Positions 47,198 to 60,143 of a DNA stretch of 64,000 nt are shown here, piece by piece. Source of the DNA: Gnetum montanum (taxonomy: Eukaryota > Streptophyta > Gnetopsida > Gnetales > Gnetaceae); the NCBI GenBank assembly GCA_015680685.1, contig MNCI01002693.1, positions 54,420-118,419 on the forward strand, given 5' to 3'. The notes beneath the pieces are model-generated. The model was not told the origin of the DNA and ran no database searches. It was given only the letters and a program-made list of their open reading frames with translations. Made by a program: the position numbers and the translations under genes. Positions within the stretch are counted from its first letter, which is position 1; every line of letters begins with the position of its first letter.

Positions 47198-48167
47198 TTA
47201 AGAGCGGTGGATGTACCCACTATGCCCAACCATATGAATCACAAGTGTTCACGCATGATTTGGTCAAATTCCATGGATGGGACTAGTTGTGTATCTAGAT
47301 TGTTATGCCTTAATCGCAGTTCACTATCCTTCCACTTGGACTAGTGGTAGCTTTGTCATATATGGTTTAGTCCAAAGTGAGGCATATGATTCTTGATGTT
47401 GTTTCAACCTTATGCTACTCCTAACAATAATAAAGAAATTAATTATTTAACTAATTAACAATGGAAAGTAAAGTCTAAAGTAGTGTACAGGTGATGATTG
47501 TTCATTCCCAACTTGATGTACATGTCTTGAACCCACGTATCCACTATTGGGATTACCAAGAACCATGCTACTTGGTGAACTAAACAATAATGGTGCTGGG
47601 GTTACCAAGTTAATATGTGTTTATGCTCGAAACTAGTTGCGCTCATTCCACAAATTCATTAATATGCATGGAAATGTAAATATTAACTAAGTACATGAAA
47701 AGTAAATGGTATGGAAAGTAAATCTAATCTAAGTCAAAGTACTGCAATGAATAAGAATCAATCTCAATCTTATTGCTGTTCATGGAATGTGTACAGGTAC
47801 ATTGCCACTTGAATAAGATGCTACACAACTAAATTAGATCCATACTATGGGCACTCATTGATTGTTCTTTGAGACTACAAAATAAAACTACAAAATTTCA
47901 GTGACTCTATTAATAAAGACTCATTCCCAAACTATGTGCCCAAGCACTATATTTATAAGCTAACACACATCCTGTGATATTGGATATCTAACATTGCATC
48001 TTGGCCCCCGATATCGGGTATCCAATATCAGGGCTATGATATTGGATATTTGATATTTTAGTTGACAAAAAATTAACTTTTTATTCAAACAGATGTGATC
48101 GAGGAATCTACATTGAGGCATCTACCTTGACATGGCTACATCAACATAGCCAATTAATGCTTCATCA
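47198..48167 (-). repeat. R8 3' LTR with polypurine tract
   Basis: On the minus strand starts TGATGAAGCATTAATTGG at 48167 and ends near 47198, where the terminal bases are mutated. U3 words are GATATCGG/GATATTGG type; TATAAATATAG at about 47957-47947. The polypurine tract CAATCATGGGGGTA lies at 48181-48168. Confidence 0.85.
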
Positions 48168-50384
48168 TACCCCCATGATTGTGTGAAAACTCATCCTTGA
48201 GTTAATAGGATAGGACCAAGCTTTCTTTACAAAAAACTAGGAATGATGGGATTATTGACTAATGCTAACTACTGACTGAATATGAGTGCTGCATTAGAAA
48301 ATTTTATTTAAGTGGATGCATACAAAATGATAGAGTGACAAAAAGATTGGAAAGACATTTAAGATTACAAAATTTGCAAAGGTCTTCAAAAATCCATTGA
48401 AGATGATTCTTCTTGTTGCCATTAGTGGTGGTAGACTTTCAACCTTGATTGTTATGTTGATGCTTTTCTAGTTATGCAAAACATTCTTGAAGGATGGATT
48501 TAAATTTCTTCTCATTGTCCCATGAATCTAGCAAACATGTGAAGTTTGATCTGCTATCTTGTATGTGCTATGATTTGCCCATGGGCATATCCTTCATTGT
48601 CCACATTTTGGCTTCATTTTTGTGCCTGGCAAAAGACCTTCTTCCTTAGGCATTTATTTTAGCATCACCTATAGTCACCAAAGAATCAACATTATTTTTG
48701 ATAAATTTTCCTTAATAATTAACCCTTTTCAGATCCCTTAGTTTTCATTCAAGCATAAGGTAATGACAACATACTATGCCCAAGGCTACAAGGTAACTAA
48801 AATAATCAAGCTATTTACATCATTTTGATTAATTACTATTAGTTGCCATGATGTTCAAAAATGGGATGTTGGAAAAATTTCAAAAATTTCAAAGCAAACA
48901 TCCTTGACCCCATGACTAATAAGCATAACTTTAGAAGCACAAAGGTTTTCAAACAATTAAACCAAAGGTCTAATTTAAAAGATGGCCAAGAAATATTGAA
49001 CTTGAAGGATATTTTAATAAAAGAGTAGGAAAAAGTAAAAAAGTAATTAAAAGGAATGAAAGTAGTTCCAAAATTATGCATAAATTCAAAGAAACTTTCA
49101 TTAATGCTCTAGAAGTTGTGAAGGTTAGTTTAAAGCCATGATCAACAAAAGTTATGCAAGTGGATCCTCTTGAAAGCAGGCTCCTGCCATAATGCCCTTG
49201 CATAACCACTTCTATAGATGGCCATGGGCACCTAAGAAGTTAAATGTAGATCATGCCTTTATTTCAAACAACACACAACTACTATGGTTGGGATGTTGCA
49301 CTATACTACACAAAACCAAAAGGTTCATAATTGCATGTAGCAATGAGGTGAATAATGGGATGAGAAGGGATTGCAAAGATCAGGATGTAAGGTACTTGAC
49401 CATGTTCACAATAGGTTCTTGTCAAAAAAATTATTAAAATGATCAGCATACCTATCTGTCCAAGTTTAGACTGAGTCCATACCATGAACAGTGACCTTGC
49501 ATTAATGTTTTCCTTCCTATCAACCACCATGAGTCCACAACCACCTTAAAGAACAATCATCACTCCAAATAGAGAAGGAAAGAGAAGAAGAAAGTAAGGG
49601 CCTTAGTTAGAGGGGTGCCTTCAAGCATGGGTAACATGTCTTTCTAGCCCCATAACTAGTGCTCATAGCCTATTATTGTGTTTAAGGGATGTGCTTTGAA
49701 TTTCCATTATTATTATTATTTTACTTTTTCTTACTTTTTCTTTTTCCTTTTTTTTTGTGTTTTTTAATAATTTTTTTTTCATTTTTTTTATTTTAAATTT
49801 TTTTAAAATGGGAACCCCATCATGCAAAGATAGCTTCCTATTTATTAGTCAATGAAGGAGTGATGATACATTCATCAAGAAGTCATAAACCACATGAAGG
49901 AACTTAAGAAGAGAACTCAACAAGTCCCCTTGAGGGCACATCCTTTGCCATTCCCACTTGGTCATTCTATCTTTCTTCAAGGTACAATGATCGTTGATGA
50001 ATTTTAGTTTCATAAAAGAAGAACCAAATTATTTCCATGATGAAGACCTTTTATTCAGAGAACTAGAGGGATAAATGAGGTGGTCTCATTGCTTTACACA
50101 ATTACTTACCCAATCATCTTGATAGCATAACACAAAAACCCAACACATAGCATTGACTTCTACATCATGACCTAGCAATATTATTAACAAAAACATAAAC
50201 ACATTCATAAAACATAAAGAGAATGACTTAAGAAAAAAAAGAAAAAAATATTTAGAAATGGAAAACATATGAAGAATCAAAAAATTTTGGAATAAATAAG
50301 AAAATGATAAAAAATTGTAAAATAAAAAAGATAGAAAATACTTATTAGTTCTTGAACAAGGATGGAGCATCCTTTCACAACTAA
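48168..50384 (-). other. R8 3' internal non-coding region
   Basis: From the internal polypurine-like tract (GTTGTGAAAGG, 50384-50371) to the 3' LTR. Contains the conserved spacer block (49560-49720) and a stretch at 48380-48500 almost repeated in R10 (60290-60460, for example TTAGTGGTGGTAGACTTTC). Open frames 48839-49081, 48970-49209 and 50086-50400 are spacer translations. No extra ORF. Confidence 0.65.
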
Positions 50385-50546
50385 TTTTATGATCGCACAT
50401 TCAAGAGATGGACCACACAATCCCCTGGTTATACCCCACCAATTTTTCATATATCATTGTTACTGATTTATTAATTGTGTGGTAGCACATCTAACATTGG
50501 CGATAATCATGTTTGGATCATTCAGAGATGTATCTTCATCTAGACT

Positions 50547-51590
50547 TCAAGGTATTTCCATTTTGGAAGATCCAGATGTGTTTTCTTCTTCATTTTGATT
50601 TTCTATTTTAATTCCTAGGTCTCCATGTTTAAGATCCTCTTCTGGTATATAATCAAAGTGTAAGATATCTATGTCTAAGTCCTCTATTTGGTTCATTTTC
50701 TTAATTCTAGAACTAATAAGTAGATCAGTTGCTTCCATGCATATTTGAAACAATTTTATATTCTCATTTTCAAGCCACTAAGTGTTTTTGGTTTAGTGGC
50801 TTCTACGTCTATTAGTTTTTGCTCACATATTTGCTCTTGAACTTTGTTGTGGGCTATGTTAATATTTTGAATTTTTAGCCCACAACTACACCCTTTACTA
50901 TTAGTAGCGATTAATGGATTCTTCTATTTCTCCATAGTGATAGGTTCATCATTTTCGTCCTATGTTGGAGTGATGATGATTGTTGGCTTTTGCTTATGAT
51001 TAGGAGACTTTTTTTTTTGTGAGGAAGGGTGTTGCACTAGATTGGCCTTGTGTGGGTTTTGATGCACTACTAGGTCTATGAGGTTTATGCTTGTGTGAGG
51101 AAACTACCCTAAAGAAAGGATGTTTTCAAGGTTGTCATTGAGATCAACTAGCGTTATCATTTTTGTGTATGTTCATACCACAAGTGGCATTCTTTCATTG
51201 ATGTTGTGGTGCTAAACTTTTCTGTGTTGTTGGTGGTGACATATAGTGAAGGAAAGTATGAGAATATTGAGGATATGATGGAGGATGAAAGGTGTGAGGT
51301 GGTGATCCTTAAGAAGATGTTGTAGGTTGATGATACTTGGGAGAGCGATAGTAGTGATTTGAGGTAGAGGAAGTAGAACTAGTCGGGGAAATAGGTTGTT
51401 GAACTTAATATCATATGGGTTTGATTGAAAGTAAGGATAGTGCTAGTTTAATGATGGCCTCCCCCACAACTATGGGTTTTTCCACTACGGTTGATGATAG
51501 TTTTGAGGCTGATAAAAAGTCCCATTAGAATAGTATGGTTGGTTGTAGGATTGTCTATAATTACCTTATAAGAAAGGTAATTTTCTTGGC
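50547..51590 (-). pseudogene. R8 gag tail and pre-RT remnant
   Basis: A low-complexity N/H/P/Y/Q-rich gag tail, then TDLLISSRIKKMNQIEDLDI (50735-50670), which resembles PLISFCPKKMNQIENLEKN in R10 and sits where the pre-RT linker is expected. Stops are frequent in the tail. Directly after it comes spacer, so pol is deleted. Confidence 0.65.
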
Positions 51591-51592
51591 AT

Positions 51593-53157
51593 TTACTTTT
51601 GTATGAACTTGGGATTCAAAGCAAAAGCCCAATACTCATGTAGATGTAACATAATTGAGTAATAGCCCTTTAGATGATCATATAGGCAAATGTCACATCC
51701 ATCATCTTCTTCTATGGTTGAGTCTACAACATCTTCTTCTATAGCCATTTTTCCTTTTTGTTGATAAGTTTTCCTATCGATTTCTTGGCTCTTTTTCCTC
51801 TTCTTGTTTTGATCACTTGATTCTTTTTGCATTACTCTCTCCTCTATGGTTTTTATGTAAGTTGTAACTTTTTCATTCATCAACTCCCACATCTTATCTA
51901 GCCTTGCTTCAAGCTCATTAATAGACTTTTATATTAGCAAGGTTTGTTGTGAAATTACCTCATAAAGAGTTGTCTCTTTTTACTTATCATAGATATGGAC
52001 CATTTTCTTTTGAAGAGTTGGGTCCCAGTTATTTTCCTCTACATTCTCTTGTTTACGTAGGTCTCCTTCTTTTGTCACCCACTTGATTAGCCTTTGTATT
52101 TGATGGACTTTTAGTTTGTATAACTGACCTTGGGAATAAATCCCAAGGGTCTCCCTTATTTCATTATGAAGCCCATCTATGATGTGAAAAAGTTGCTCTT
52201 TTTGAGAGAAATCATGGCTAGGACATCTATGTAGTAGTGAATAGGATTTATCCAAGGCCACATTCAAGGGTTCATGATTTTCTTGCTTCCACCCTTGGAT
52301 TTGTTTTCTTAGGTTGGATACTTTGGCATAGGTTTGGTATTTTTTGTTGAAAAGTTCTAGCATTGTAAACCATTGGTGAATGGAACTTGGTTCTAACAAT
52401 CTATACCAACTTTTAGCTTCATCTATTAGTGTCCTAGGAAAGAGCTTAAGCTTTTGCCACTTCTTTTTGATATTTTGCAAGGCACAGACATCATTGAAGG
52501 CTTATAAGTGATGTTGTGGATTAGAATTATAGCCTCCCTAAATTCAGAAATGTTGTTCATGTCAAGCCATTGGATATAGTTGTCCCTTTGATTCCTTTGA
52601 GGTATTTGAACTACCTTCCTAATCTGTGTCAGCCCCCTAGTAGCCAATAAGTGTTCATCTATACTAAACATGTCATGGTAATAATCTATATTTCTGTTCA
52701 TCTAATTTTGATGATCTTGTCTATGCTCATTTTGATGTCTTTGATTTTGCCTGTTGGTTTGATTTCTATCTTTATCTTGATCCCATAGTGAAGCTTTATC
52801 TTTATACCTATGTTCATCTTCATCAAAACTAGATGTTGAAGAGGAAGAGGAAGATGAGGAACTAGGAGAATTACCATGGCTCCTATAGTTCTCCCCATGG
52901 TCCCTTGATTTATCTTGCCTAGGTATAGAGGAGGTCCTAGGCCTTAAGGCCCTCCTTAATCTAGGACTTACTCCATCTCCTCTAGGATTATCTGCCTTAG
53001 GTGAACCTAGTCCTTCAGTGTAGTAAGAGTGGAAATCAGGATATGAAACCCCTAGTTGAGGTCGTTCACCCTACTTCTCTTTAGTATAGATCCTATTAGT
53101 TCTCAAATGAATGTTCTCATCATACAATGTGTTATTGGTCCTATGTGAAGAAGACAT
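51593..53157 (-). pseudogene. R8 gag
   Basis: ATG at 53157 (MSSSHRTNNTLYDEN). Serine-rich linker (SSSSSSSSTSS, about 52860-52820) and DMNNISEF (52560). The central gag domain 52480-51980 is open (166 codons: LKLFPRTLIDEAKSWYR, YSLLHRCPSHDFSQKEQ, LFHIIDGLHNEIRETLGI). The C-terminal part 51892-51593 is open too and ends with CDICLYDHLKGYY, in which the last Cys of the R3 motif is Tyr. It is the best preserved gag in the window. Confidence 0.87.
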
Positions 53158-53225
53158 TGTTGTTAGTTTATGATGTGTGTGACTTAATATTTTCTGAAAG
53201 ATAATTTGTTAATGCATTTACAGTG

Positions 53226-53345
53226 ATCCTAGGCAACAGCGCCAATGATGAGTGGTGAATGTACCCCTTATGCCCAACCATACAAATCACAAGCATCATA
53301 TAACTAATCTAAATAACTAGCACCATCCCAGGCAACAATACCAAT
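53226..53345 (-). repeat. R8: tandem duplication of LTR end plus primer site
   Basis: The LTR terminus and tRNA-Asp primer site occur twice, 99 bases apart: TGGCGCTGTTGCCTAGGA next to the LTR end at 53246 and a decayed copy, TGGTATTGTTGCCTGGGA, next to the LTR end at 53345. Between them lies leader DNA (GTGCTAGTTATTTAGATTA) equal to that downstream of the R6 primer site. Confidence 0.8.
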
Positions 53346-54308
53346 CATGAGCAACAAACATACCCCCTATGCCCAATCATACAAATCACAAGCATTCATG
53401 CATGATCCAATTGAATTTTGTGGATGGGACTAGTTGTACATCTAGATCATTATGCCTTCATCATAGTTTGCTATCTTCCCACTTGGACCAGTGGTAGCTT
53501 TGTCATGTATGGTTTAGTCCAAAGTGAGGCATATGATTCTTGATGTTGTTTCAGCCTTATACTACTCCTAACAATAATAAAGAAATCAATTATTGAACTA
53601 ATTAACAATGGAAAGTAAAGTCTAAACTAGCTTACAGGTGATGAGTGTCCATTCCCAGCTTATCGTACATGTCCTAAACCCACATATTCACTACTACTGA
53701 GATTATCAAGTGTTATGCTATTGGGCGAACCAAGCAATAATGCTACTAAGATTACCAAGCGTATACGTGTTTACGCTCAAAACTAGTCATGCTCATTTCA
53801 CCAATTCATTAATATGCATGAAAACATAAATATTAACTAAGTTCATGAACAATAAATGGTATGGAAAGTAAATCTAATCTAATTCAAGGTGCTACAATGA
53901 ATATGAATCAATCTCGATCTTATTGTTGTTCATGGAATGTGTCCAAGTACACTACCACTTGAATAAGATGTACAATTGACTCAGATCCACATTGAAGGTA
54001 CTCATTGATTATTCTCTAAGGCTATGGAATGAAATTACAAAAGTTCAGCTACTCTATTGACAAAGACTTATCCCCAAACCGTGTGCCCAAGCACTATATT
54101 TATATGCCAGCACACATCTTGGTATACCGAATATCTGACATTGCATCTTGGCCCTTGATATTAGGTATTCGATATCAGGGCTTCAATATCGTATATCTGA
54201 TATCGTAGCTGACAAAAATTAACTTTTAATCCAAATAGATGCAATAGCATGCATTGAGGCATCTGCCTTGACATGGTTGCATCAATGTAGCCAACTAATG
54301 CTTCATCA
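53246..54308 (-). repeat. R8 5' LTR
   Basis: Minus-strand LTR from TGATGAAGCATTAGTTGG at 54308 to 53345, plus the 99-base duplicated end to 53246. GATATCG/GATATTAGG words in U3, TATAAATATAG at about 54104-54094. Confidence 0.88.
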
Positions 54309-57300
54309 ATGCCCTGCTTTTAGACTTTGACTAATTTTGAATGCATGAAAATGGAGGAAAACATTAACTAATTATCCCATGAAAAGCAAATCCTAAGTAT
54401 TGTAACTCTCTCTATTGTATGATGTGAGGTAGTTTTTATATGACATTTAAAATGCACTTGAAATGCACAGTTACTTTTTTTTTGTTTCTATGATGGGATT
54501 ATTGCATGTTGGAAGATTGGAAGTCTCCTTGGAGTAAGTCTTTCATTCCATGAATGTTTTGTAGATTTTGTCATAGTTAAATTTGTCTTTCATGCAAAGT
54601 AAATATTTTTTATTATTATTTTTTAATGTGCTAACCCTATTTATTTAACAACAATTATATTCCTTTAATTTGGGCAAAGAAAATATATGTGTGATCATTA
54701 TGTTTATTCATTTTTTCATAAAATTAATCCACATGAATTATGATTAGAAGTCCTCTGGGTCCTAGGATAAGTAATTCACCTAAACTCAATTAGTAATTAG
54801 GTGGATGATGCATTTGATTGATGTGTGTTGTGTAAAGCATGTAGTATTTTTAGGGATCATTAACTAATCATTTCTATAATAATATATTCATTCCCATAGC
54901 TTGAATGGATGGGTTTCATTGTTTATTTATTTTGCATACACCTTGCCTTGGATGTAGAGATGAGTACCACTATCTAACCCTAGGCATACATATGCTTACT
55001 TAGGCTTAATATCCTAAGCCATTGGATGTAAGGGGGTTGAGTTGCACAATTCCTGAAGGTTTTTAATGATGTAGAAACTATTTGTAAGTGTATACCAACC
55101 TCATGTACAATGCTTGTCACCTATCTTGGGGGTATATCAAGATGTAGTCCAAAAATGATGGTTAAGCGAAGCCTTTTTTGTGTAATTTAGAACTCAAATA
55201 TAGGCCAACTCATAGTCAAATGATGGTTAGATTCTTTGATTTGGATGGGCTTCAACATGGGAATGCAATGCCAAAATGCATGGGTAAAGTTAGCTAGCCA
55301 TTGTTTGAAGCCTATCATAGATTAAATGATCTTGTATGGAGAAAACATAGTGGAGAACTAGGAGTATATCTAGCCACATTCGTTGATGTTATTTGTAAAA
55401 TGAAACTTGAAACAAGTGATTTATCAAATGTTTGTTGTTTTCTAGCTTTCCAAGTGATGAAAAGTGTTGGCAATCACTCTAGACAATGCTAGTTTTTAAG
55501 GTATCATAATGCTACCAAAGATAGATGATATGTGATAGATGCATCAATCCTTAGAACTATGAGAAGTGGCAAGGTCCCATCCTATCAATAACTTATTAGG
55601 TCTAATGAGGGGAGGTATGTAGGCCCTATAATCAACCCATAATTATGGGTCACATCCTTATTAGTTGCTAATGTAAGTATAATACCATGTTTTAAGATGA
55701 TTGAAAAAGAAAAAAATTATACTAATTTTTAGAGAGTAGTTATTATGGGTCCTACAGTATATGACTTTAATTCATAAATTTGGTTTGTTTTGGACTTGAA
55801 CCTTCATGGTTGTCAACAAGAATTTCACACAATGATCAACAAGTATGAGAAAGTCTACAACATAATATATTTATATCCTTGGAAAAGGAGCTATCATTTA
55901 GATGTCTAGATTACACAATGTTGTTGCCTATCTCTAACAAATCATACTATGTAGCAATGGTAGAGGTTTGCAAGGACATAATATGCTTGTGAAGTTTCTT
56001 AAATAAGTTAGGTTTAAAAATGATATAATATATTTTATGATAGTAAAAGTACTATATTTTAACCAAAGAATGTGCATGTCATGAAAGGACTAAATATACA
56101 TATGTGAGATTATCACTTCATTAGACAAGTAGTTTGTAATAGCCAAAAAACACATACAAATACACACTTTATTTCTTTCTTATTTTCTCCCCCATTTTTA
56201 GCAAATACATTTGTGAACCAAAGAGAAATTTTAACATACCCAAACAAAGAACAAGATAGAAAATACAAAAATTCATGACTAAAAAAATGTAATAATCTTA
56301 GATATAGAAAAAAGTGCAACAATATTAAAGTAGAAAAAATAATTCTAATTCATCCCAATTAACATTATTGTGAAATTAGCAATACAACCATACTTACAAC
56401 TCCAAATTTAATCAATATGGTAAAATATATAGAATTCACTCTCTATGAGACCAAGCTAAATAAAGTTTAAACACTGCTAATAACTAATTTGTCATACAAT
56501 CAAAAGAATTCAATTATGAATGATAATACTATTCTTATTAAGTTATTTATACAACATATCAACCATCCCATCTTAGCAAAAAATAGTACTTAGATCATAT
56601 CCATATAGATCTTCAAAAGAAATTGCACATATAATGATTCAATAAAATTAGATAATGAAAATTTGTAACTAGAAAAAATTTTAAATTAGATTTTTTCAAT
56701 GTTATGTAGGACCATGCTTTCATAAAATTTCTTCATTTCCCATTTTCCAAAGACTTCCAAGGACGAGATTGGAATGTGCTCCATTTTTGTAAGGAACACT
56801 TACCAAATGTTGACAATAGATTATGTTTGGTAAATGACTAAAATTTTTGGCAAATACTATTCAATCTATCCCAGCTAACCTTGTGAATGATAAATCTAGA
56901 TTATGAATTTGATATTTGACTATCAATGCTTAATCACTTGTAGTGATTATGGAATTGATAGTTGGTTCTCAATGCCTGACTACTAGTTTTATAATTGATC
57001 AATACATATCATCAAGTTATTTAGATGGGGAAAATTACTTAAATATTATAGTATTGATCACATTTATCCCATTCACTTTGGAAAAGTATAAATTATTAAA
57101 ATTAAAATAGTATTGAAGTTTGCAAACTTTAACTTATGCATAGATTTACAAAGTATTGAATACTTGACCACTTGAGAAATTAAAAACCTATATTTAAAAA
57201 TGTTTTATTTATTTATATTTATAAAAATATTATATATATTTATATATATATATATATATATTAAGATTTTTATGTTCATGTTTCACATGTGTCTACCTTT

Positions 57301-57857
57301 ACCCATAAGAAATAGCTATTGTTTCCAAAGGTATGTGTTCCTACATTTTCATGCTCTTACATTTCCAATGAATGTGAAACATAGGATAATTGTTTATTAG
57401 CCTCTCTACTTAGTGAGTAGGAGAAAGATAACTAAATAAGAACTAATGTGGTCTAGTATAGGGTTAATAATTTCATAAATTGGTGAAAAATAAAAATCCA
57501 AGATCACTTCCATGAAAAGAAATTCAAGGTCAAGTCTAAGAAATCATTAGAATGATAATTCTTTTAAATAAAATTTATTTCAAAATCTCCAAAATCAAGA
57601 TGGACCCCAGATACTCTTACTTTCTACCAGTGGTACCAATCCTCATATTAAGCATCCTTAGCCTTGGTTGGAAGATTTTTATGCAAACTACCCTAAATTT
57701 TTATGGGTGCTTGTTCCATCCATTTGGAAACAACTTTCATTTAAGTCATTTAGGCTTGAGAGTGTGATGGATGGATAGATCCACACACACAAAAAAGAAT
57801 TTAAAAATTCAAATTTCATAGATAAAAAAATCAAATTCAAAGAGTATTTAATATGAT
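54309..57857. other. AT-rich DNA with a small copia LTR relic
   Basis: No gene supported. 55735-55830 resembles the R4 LTR start (GACTTTAATTCATA then TTTGGTTTGT), a relic of the same copia family. The plus frame 55301-55492 (LVWRKHSGELGVYLATFVD) is open for 63 codons, but I do not recognise it. The minus frame 56113-56322 and plus frame 57552-57767 are AT-rich chance frames. An (AT)n run lies at 57230-57262. Confidence 0.45.
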
Positions 57858-58710
57858 TGATGAATCATGTTGTACATAAGTTCCGATATCAAGGTGGCCG
57901 CAATATCGGGTACATGATATCGTGACCTAAGATATGATATTGAGCATACAATATTGCAGGGTACTCTTGGGCCTATAAATATAGCCCTTGGGCACATGAT
58001 TCAGGAGTAGTTTTTTGAAGTTAAGTAGCGAAATTCTTATAGTTTGTTCATTCGAGAGTTAGAATATTTTCCAAGTGCTCATAGCAAGAGGTCTAAGTGT
58101 AATCGAATCTTTATTCAAGCATTGATGTGCTTGAACATACCATTGTGTTGGCAATAAAGATGAGCTCTTTGATTCATCCTTGCAGCACTTGAGACCTTCT
58201 TTATGCATTTATACATTGTGATTTCATGTAGTTTACATTTAATGTTATTTATTCAACAATTAATTTTGATTACTTAAGAAATCAATTAAGATACACAAGC
58301 ACGACCCCTTTGAACATACATGTGACACTTGGTAGCTCAGAAACAGTTAACGTTTGACAACCCAGTAGTGTTTACATGAAGTTCAAAATGTGTCTAGGAA
58401 GTGGGGATGGTTACTTGTGTTAGGCTCGATTAGACAATAGTTCACTTAGCAAATAATTACTCTCACTGTCATTATTGTTTTATGTGATCAAATTGATAAA
58501 ACATAAAATGATAAAAATATTATCTCTTAGTCACACTTAACCATACACTTGCATTTCACAAGTGAGACTAGGAAGATAATGAATAGACAACATGAACTTG
58601 TCATTTAGCTCTAGCATACTTGGTAATTAAAGTTTGTGGAATTTGACTAGATAGCATGTGAACACCTATGATTCGTATGGTTGGGCATAGGGGTACCTTG
58701 CTACTCATCA
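57858..58710 (+). mobile_element. R9: solo LTR of the gypsy family
   Basis: A single LTR starting TGATGAATCATG and ending TTGCTACTCATCA with no internal region. Flanks ATGAT (57853-57857) and ATGGT (58711-58715) are a probable target duplication with one change. GATATC/AATATCGG words in U3, TATA box TATAAATA at 57974-57981. Formed by LTR-LTR recombination (family knowledge). Confidence 0.88.
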
Positions 58711-59128
58711 ATGGTGAAAGAATTTTGAAAATAAAATAATGCTTCAACCACAAGTGAAATAAAGGAGAAATTGCTCATCCACCTTGTTTAGTCTTTAAAA
58801 ACTCCCTTTGAATGACCACTTTTTTTTAACTATCAAGTGTTGTTTTATTTTCATTTTTTAGCCATTACAATCTTTTTCATTCTCTATTTTTATATTTGTT
58901 AGTATTATTTTTTGTTAGCTATGTACTGCTAAATACATGTCCCTATTTTAGTTGCTCAGCTGTTGTTGTTATTAGTGTAATCTTCATTTCTTCTCTTCCT
59001 TTCCTTTTCTTTCATTTCCTCCTTCTTTTTCTTTTTTTTCCTCTTTCTAACCCTATTTATTTACTTACATTTTAGTTTTGGTTTTGATTCTAATTTCTTT
59101 CATATAACTAACTTTCTATGATAGTTAC
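58711..59128. other. AT- and pyrimidine-rich DNA between R9 and R10
   Basis: A long pyrimidine-rich stretch (58980-59045) and AT-rich sequence; no gene or repeat end recognised. Confidence 0.5.
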
Positions 59129-60129
59129 TAACAAGCAACAAGTACCTCCTACGCCCAACCATATGAATCACAAGTGTTCACATGCAATTTGGTCGAATTC
59201 CATGGATGAAACTAGTGTGGTATCTAGATTGTTAAGTATTGATTGTAGGTCACTATCTTCTGACTTGGACTAGTGGTAGCTTTATGACATATGGTTTAGT
59301 CCAAAGTGAGGCATATGATTATGATGTTGTTAGGGCCTTAAACTAACCTTAACAATAACATAGAAACAATTATTTAATCTACTTAATAATAAGAAGATAA
59401 TTTCTAAGCTAGCCTAAAGGTGATAAGTGTCTATTCCAAGCTTGTTGTACACAACCTGAACTCATGTATCCACTGCTGGGATTAACAGGTGTTATGCTAT
59501 TGGGTGAACCAAGTAATAACACTAGTGGAATTATCAAGTGAATACATGTTTATGCTCGAAATTGGTTGCACTCATTCCACCGATTGATTAATGTGCATGG
59601 AATGTACACTTTAACTAAGTACATAGAAAATAAATTGCATTAGAAGTAAATCTATTCTAAGTCAAAGTGCTATAATGAATAGGAATGAATCTCAATCTTA
59701 TTGTTATTCATGGAATGTGTCTAGGTATAATGCCACTTGAATAAGATATTGTACAACTGACTCAAAGCCACACTATGGGTACTCACTAACTATTTGCTAA
59801 GATTATTAAACAAAACTGTATTGGCTACAATACTAACCAAATGATGTCAAATACGTAGTGGGTGCTCACATATTTATAAACAAATATAGGCATTGCATCA
59901 AAGAGGATGTGTTAACACATTTAGTTACATTGATAGGGTTGCACCAACACATCTAAGATGCATTTCCCATTAATGCATCAATGCATTTTCATCCACACAT
60001 ATGCATTGATGGGGTTGTGCCAATGCATCTAAGATGCATTGCCCATTAATGCATCAATGCATGTTCATCCATACATATGCATCAATGGGGATGTGTTGAC
60101 AAAGTTATTTAACATATCATGTCTCATCA
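59129..60129 (-). repeat. R10 3' LTR with polypurine tract
   Basis: Starts TGATGAGACATG at 60129 on the minus strand. The polypurine tract AGTCATGGGGGTA is just outside it (to 60143). U3 words are a fourth class, GCATCAATGCATC / ATTGATGGGG, with a 76-base tandem duplication (ATTGAT at 59929 and 60005). TATAAATA at 59878-59871. The end near 59129 is mutated. Confidence 0.85.
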
Positions 60130-60143
60130 TACCCCCATGACTA

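Larger units (their letters stand above)
47198..54308 (-). mobile_element. R8: pol-less gypsy element
   Basis: LTRs 47198-48167 and 53246-54308 on the minus strand, with probable target duplication ATCCC/ATGCC (47193-47197 and 54309-54313, one mismatch). Internal order: primer site, gag, gag tail, short pre-RT remnant, polypurine-like tract, spacer, polypurine tract. Protease, RT, RNase H, integrase and the extra ORF are missing. R10 has the same plan. Confidence 0.88.

Noticed and set aside
50086-50400. Hydrophobic 104-codon minus frame with apparent membrane segments
   Set aside because: It translates T-rich spacer of R8; the R10 counterpart (62083-62358) is similar only as DNA. The same artefact explains 3545-4018. 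I do not call an envelope protein.
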